DNA of 7,073 nucleotides. Source: Actinomycetota bacterium. Its GTDB lineage: Bacteria; Actinomycetota; Humimicrobiia; Humimicrobiales; Humimicrobiaceae. The translations under genes were made by a program, and so were the position numbers. The stretch's first letter is position 1, and every line of letters begins with the position of its first letter. Of this stretch, positions 4,679 through 7,073 are shown piece by piece. A model generated the notes under the pieces. It saw only the letters and a program-made list of their open reading frames with translations. It was not told where the DNA came from and ran no database searches. The stretch is from contig JAQVHC010000065.1 of the NCBI GenBank assembly GCA_028696435.1, positions 1 to 7,073 on the forward strand. Reading direction: 5' to 3'.

Positions 4679-6016
4679 ATGGAGTTTTGTTTTGTGAAGA
4701 TTAAATCTTTTTTTGAAAGAGTTGCCAGTATTATTGTTACAAAAGAGATTTATGAAGATAAAAAATCTTTAAAAGCCCTATATAAATATTTTCTTATAGG
4801 AATGCTTGTAAGGCTTATTTTTTTGCCATTCTTTTTCCAGAGAGACCTTCTTTCAACATATCAGCGGGCTGCTACAACAATTGCAACCGGTAATCTTCTG
4901 TATGATTTTCAACAGTTGTTCACAAATATGGTTCATGTCATATATCTTTTCATTTTAAAATCAATAGTTCCGGCAGTAAATGAAATATTTCCAATTTTAC
5001 TGGAAAAAGATACATGGACATCATGGCTGGCCTTTAACAGCGCTTATAATGTCTTTACTGCGCTTACTCTTTTTAAGGCACTCTATCTTATTTTTGATTT
5101 AGCCTGTATGTTTTTAATTTTACGGCTAACTTTTGATGGTGAGCCTGAGAAAAAACTAGAAGTTTTCAAATTCTGGATATTTAATCCTGTAGTAATATTT
5201 GTTTTGTATATATTTGCCCGCCATGACATCATTGCCATATTTGTAACATTGATTGCTCTGCTACTGGCAAAGAAAGATAGAAAATACTGGTCTCTTATTG
5301 TTCTTGCAATTGGTATAGCGCTCAGGTTCTTCCCTATAATGATTCTTCCAGTACTCGTATTTTATCTGGCACGAACAAAAAAAGATTATATTACATTATC
5401 ATTAATAGGTGTATCAGGGCTGGCTGGGATTGAGCTTTTCTCTTATTTTTGTTTTTCGAAAAGTCTGATATTTACATTACTCAGTACTGAACATTTTGAT
5501 TTTCTTTTGTCGCCAAAACTCGATCTTGTAACAGGTTCTCACAGCAGTATATTTATTTTTATTGCAGTTTACACAGTTATAGTGCTGAGCTTTCTGCACA
5601 TCAAAAACAAGAGTTTTGATATCCTTCTAAATTATGGAGCAATAATTTTCCTTGCTTATATTGGCATTTGTTATTTTCATCCACAGTATATGCTATGGGC
5701 GATTCCTTTTTTAGTAATTTTATTTGTGAGAAGAAAATCACTTCTTTATTATAACTGGTTTCAATTTGCCCTGCTCATGGTATTACTAATATACTGGGGG
5801 GATCTTGTAACAAAGTTTGTTTTAGCACCCATAGACCACAAATATTTTGTATATTTGACCGGAATTATTCCACTTATTAACCGTGTTTATGATTCTACAA
5901 AATTTGTTAATATTTTCAGAAGTATTTTTACTGGTATATGTATCTGGATGATTTATATTATTCATAAGGATAATAAAAATTTAATAAACAGTGAAATAAG
6001 TAGAAATTTAAAATAA
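4679..6016 (+). CDS. Multi-pass membrane protein, probable GT-C (mannosyltransferase-like) glycosyltransferase
   Basis: This 445-residue, very hydrophobic protein has roughly ten membrane segments. The order of features resembles the GT-C/GT87 or PIG-M/Gpi18-like enzymes, which move a sugar from a polyprenyl-phosphate donor on the outer face of the membrane. After the first helix (about 36-53) the loop FFFQRDLLST holds Asp56 at the place of the usual catalytic acid. FKFWIFNPVVIFVLYIFARHD (163-183) resembles the family NP...Y..GQ-D segment. It is followed by two helices and ALRFFPIMILPVLVFYL (214-230), matching the usual K/R-x-x-P...LP element. FHPQYMLWAIPFL (333-345) resembles the late P-Q-Y...W..P motif. 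No signal peptide or soluble domain is seen. The acceptor and sugar cannot be inferred. A partial ribosome binding site supports the ATG. It is tail-to-tail with the flippase-like gene. Other possibilities are an O-antigen-polymerase-like or uncharacterised integral membrane protein. Motif assignments are by eye. Confidence 0.7.
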   Translation: MEFCFVKIKSFFERVASIIVTKEIYEDKKSLKALYKYFLIGMLVRLIFLPFFFQRDLLSTYQRAATTIATGNLLYDFQQLFTNMVHVIYLFILKSIVPAVNEIFPILLEKDTWTSWLAFNSAYNVFTALTLFKALYLIFDLACMFLILRLTFDGEPEKKLEVFKFWIFNPVVIFVLYIFARHDIIAIFVTLIALLLAKKDRKYWSLIVLAIGIALRFFPIMILPVLVFYLARTKKDYITLSLIGVSGLAGIELFSYFCFSKSLIFTLLSTEHFDFLLSPKLDLVTGSHSSIFIFIAVYTVIVLSFLHIKNKSFDILLNYGAIIFLAYIGICYFHPQYMLWAIPFLVILFVRRKSLLYYNWFQFALLMVLLIYWGDLVTKFVLAPIDHKYFVYLTGIIPLINRVYDSTKFVNIFRSIFTGICIWMIYIIHKDNKNLINSEISRNLK

Positions 6017-6036
6017 AATAATAATCAACACTTTAC
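6017..6036. other. 20-base convergent intergenic gap without visible terminator
   Basis: The two stop codons (TAA at 6014-6016, plus strand; TGA read from 6039 to 6037, minus strand) are separated by only 20 AT-rich bases. I see no stem followed by a T tract on either strand. A 7-base direct repeat, CTTTACT (6031-6037 and 6043-6049), flanks the minus-strand stop. The two transcripts probably overlap at their 3' ends. Confidence 0.5.
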
Positions 6037-7065
6037 TCAGCGCTTTACTTCATTTTTATCCTGCATAAGTGATGCTTTAATATCCCTGAAGTAAAATACA
6101 AGTGCAGGCAGCGTTGCAATAATAACAGCTATATGTCCCAGAATACCAATTGAAAAAGCATCTGTTTTTGCAAGGCCGAGCAGTGTAAAAAAATATACCA
6201 TCAATCCCTCAGTCACACCAATTCCCTCAAAAGAAATGGGCACCTTTGAAATGAGCTGCACTGTTGGAGTTATTAGAGTAAAATATATTAAAGGTATTTT
6301 AAGGCTTAATGCCAGGGCAGCAAGGTAATTTGCAATCACTGGTATCAACTGTTCAATAATTGAAAGAATAAGGAAAAGCGCAATAAGACCTTTATTATCT
6401 TTATATTCTGCGTAAGAAAGGTAGAACTTCTTAAGATTATTTACCAGAAAATTTCCAGATAATTTTTCACTTTTCTCTATCTTACTGACTAAAGTTTTAT
6501 TGAAAGAAATTATTAATATCAAAGCAAGCACAAATAGAACCACTGCAGCAATTATTAAAAAATGCCATATATTTAATTTAAACAAAAATATGAGAAGTAT
6601 AGTTGTAATAGAAGCAAGTATAGCAGAGGCAATAAATCCCAGTATCCTCTCCAGTATTACTGAAGACAAAGCATCGGATCCCTTATGCTTTTCTTTCTGG
6701 AGTTTTAAAACACGCACCAAATCCCCGCCAACTGTTGTAGGAAGGAAAAAACCTACAAATGTTCCTACGTAATAAATCTTTATAACAGTAAAGAAAGAGA
6801 TATTTTTATACTTAACTCTGAGCAATAGCAGCCATTTATAGGCCATAAAAATCCTATCAATAGTAATCAGGATTAAAAGCAATATAAAATAATAAACATT
6901 TATATTTTTAAGCAATAACAGCATATCCGGGATATCTATCAAGTTCAGTAGTAAAATAATAAGTAATATGCTTATTGCCAGTTGTATAATAAAGTTAATA
7001 ATACGTTTATTGTGTTTATAAAAGTCTGATAAGTTATGTAAAATTAAAATAAATCTACGTTTCAT
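6037..7065 (-). CDS. Flippase-like / lysylphosphatidylglycerol synthase transmembrane-domain family protein (UPF0104, AglD-like)
   Basis: This 342-residue integral membrane protein has the family hallmarks in order. G-x-x-LP-x-x-x-GGD-x-VR appears as GFFLPTTVGGDLVRVLKL (105-122), the LER..GF element is at 138-143, and near the C-terminus VPISFEGIGVTEG (265-277) is the conserved P-x-S-x-x-GIG-x-x-EG motif. About seven to eight membrane segments can be drawn (about 26-44, 57-76, 92-108, 145-165, 168-187, 226-263, 280-298, 303-325). Proteins of this family are the membrane half of MprF, which moves lysyl-phosphatidylglycerol. Stand-alone members are proposed to move or modify lipid-linked sugars, as with archaeal AglD. 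There is no MprF catalytic (DUF2156) domain here, so it is not a full aminoacyl-lipid synthase. The start MKRRFILIL at 7065 looks natural, but only 8 bases of upstream sequence remain, with no in-frame stop and no ribosome binding site visible. The real start could therefore lie outside the window. Confidence 0.85.
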   Translation of the reverse strand: MKRRFILILHNLSDFYKHNKRIINFIIQLAISILLIILLLNLIDIPDMLLLLKNINVYYFILLLILITIDRIFMAYKWLLLLRVKYKNISFFTVIKIYYVGTFVGFFLPTTVGGDLVRVLKLQKEKHKGSDALSSVILERILGFIASAILASITTILLIFLFKLNIWHFLIIAAVVLFVLALILIISFNKTLVSKIEKSEKLSGNFLVNNLKKFYLSYAEYKDNKGLIALFLILSIIEQLIPVIANYLAALALSLKIPLIYFTLITPTVQLISKVPISFEGIGVTEGLMVYFFTLLGLAKTDAFSIGILGHIAVIIATLPALVFYFRDIKASLMQDKNEVKR

Positions 7066-7073
7066 ATATTTTT

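Noticed and set aside
6500..6772. Plus-strand open frame opposite the flippase-like gene
   Set aside because: It is antisense to strongly conserved coding motifs (the GGD..VR region), and its translation is low-complexity with no domain.

Overview
The window is AT-rich bacterial DNA, roughly two thirds A+T by eye. It uses the standard genetic code: TAA, TAG and TGA all act as stops. It carries six convincing protein genes and no RNA gene, CRISPR array, transposase or phage gene that I can recognise. The sequence does not fix the organism. A split YknXYZ/MacAB-type transporter with a lipoprotein adaptor and no outer-membrane channel nearby, A/T-ending codons and mixed Shine-Dalgarno use fit a low-GC, probably anaerobic lineage (Bacillota-like, or an AT-rich candidate lineage). 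That assignment is inference and weak.

Left part (1-3933): a 374-base gene-free leader holds a near-consensus sigma-70 type promoter (TTGTCA, 17 bases, TATAAT at 107-135) and several small inverted repeats. It is followed by a three-gene same-strand operon: a membrane-fusion/adaptor lipoprotein (375-1817), an ABC ATPase of the MacB/LolD/YknY type (1905-2696), and a MacB/FtsX-type permease (2701-3933). Together they should form a MacAB-like tripartite or bipartite transporter. The ATPase drives conformational changes in the permease, which act on the extracytoplasmic adaptor to export a substrate (peptide, lipid, antibiotic or other amphipath) that cannot be read from sequence.

Middle (3934-4678): an intergenic region carries an orderly set of 12-base direct repeats (TTATRAGT core) with an inverted copy just before the next ribosome binding site. 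Then comes a small four-helix membrane protein of unknown function (4084-4542). Another intergenic stretch has an 8-base inverted repeat next to the following ribosome binding site.

Right part (4679-7073): a multi-pass membrane protein resembling GT-C glycosyltransferases (4679-6016, plus strand) converges, with only 20 bases between stop codons, on a flippase-like/LPG-synthase transmembrane-domain protein (6037-7065, minus strand). Both families work on lipid-linked substrates in the membrane, so this side may concern glycolipid or envelope polymer synthesis. They are convergent and not one operon.

Overall the genes belong to known families. The least explained structures are the repeat array at 3944-4063, the long coiled-coil adaptor with an internal duplication, and the divergent GT-C protein. 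I found no clear case for a new defence or mobile system.
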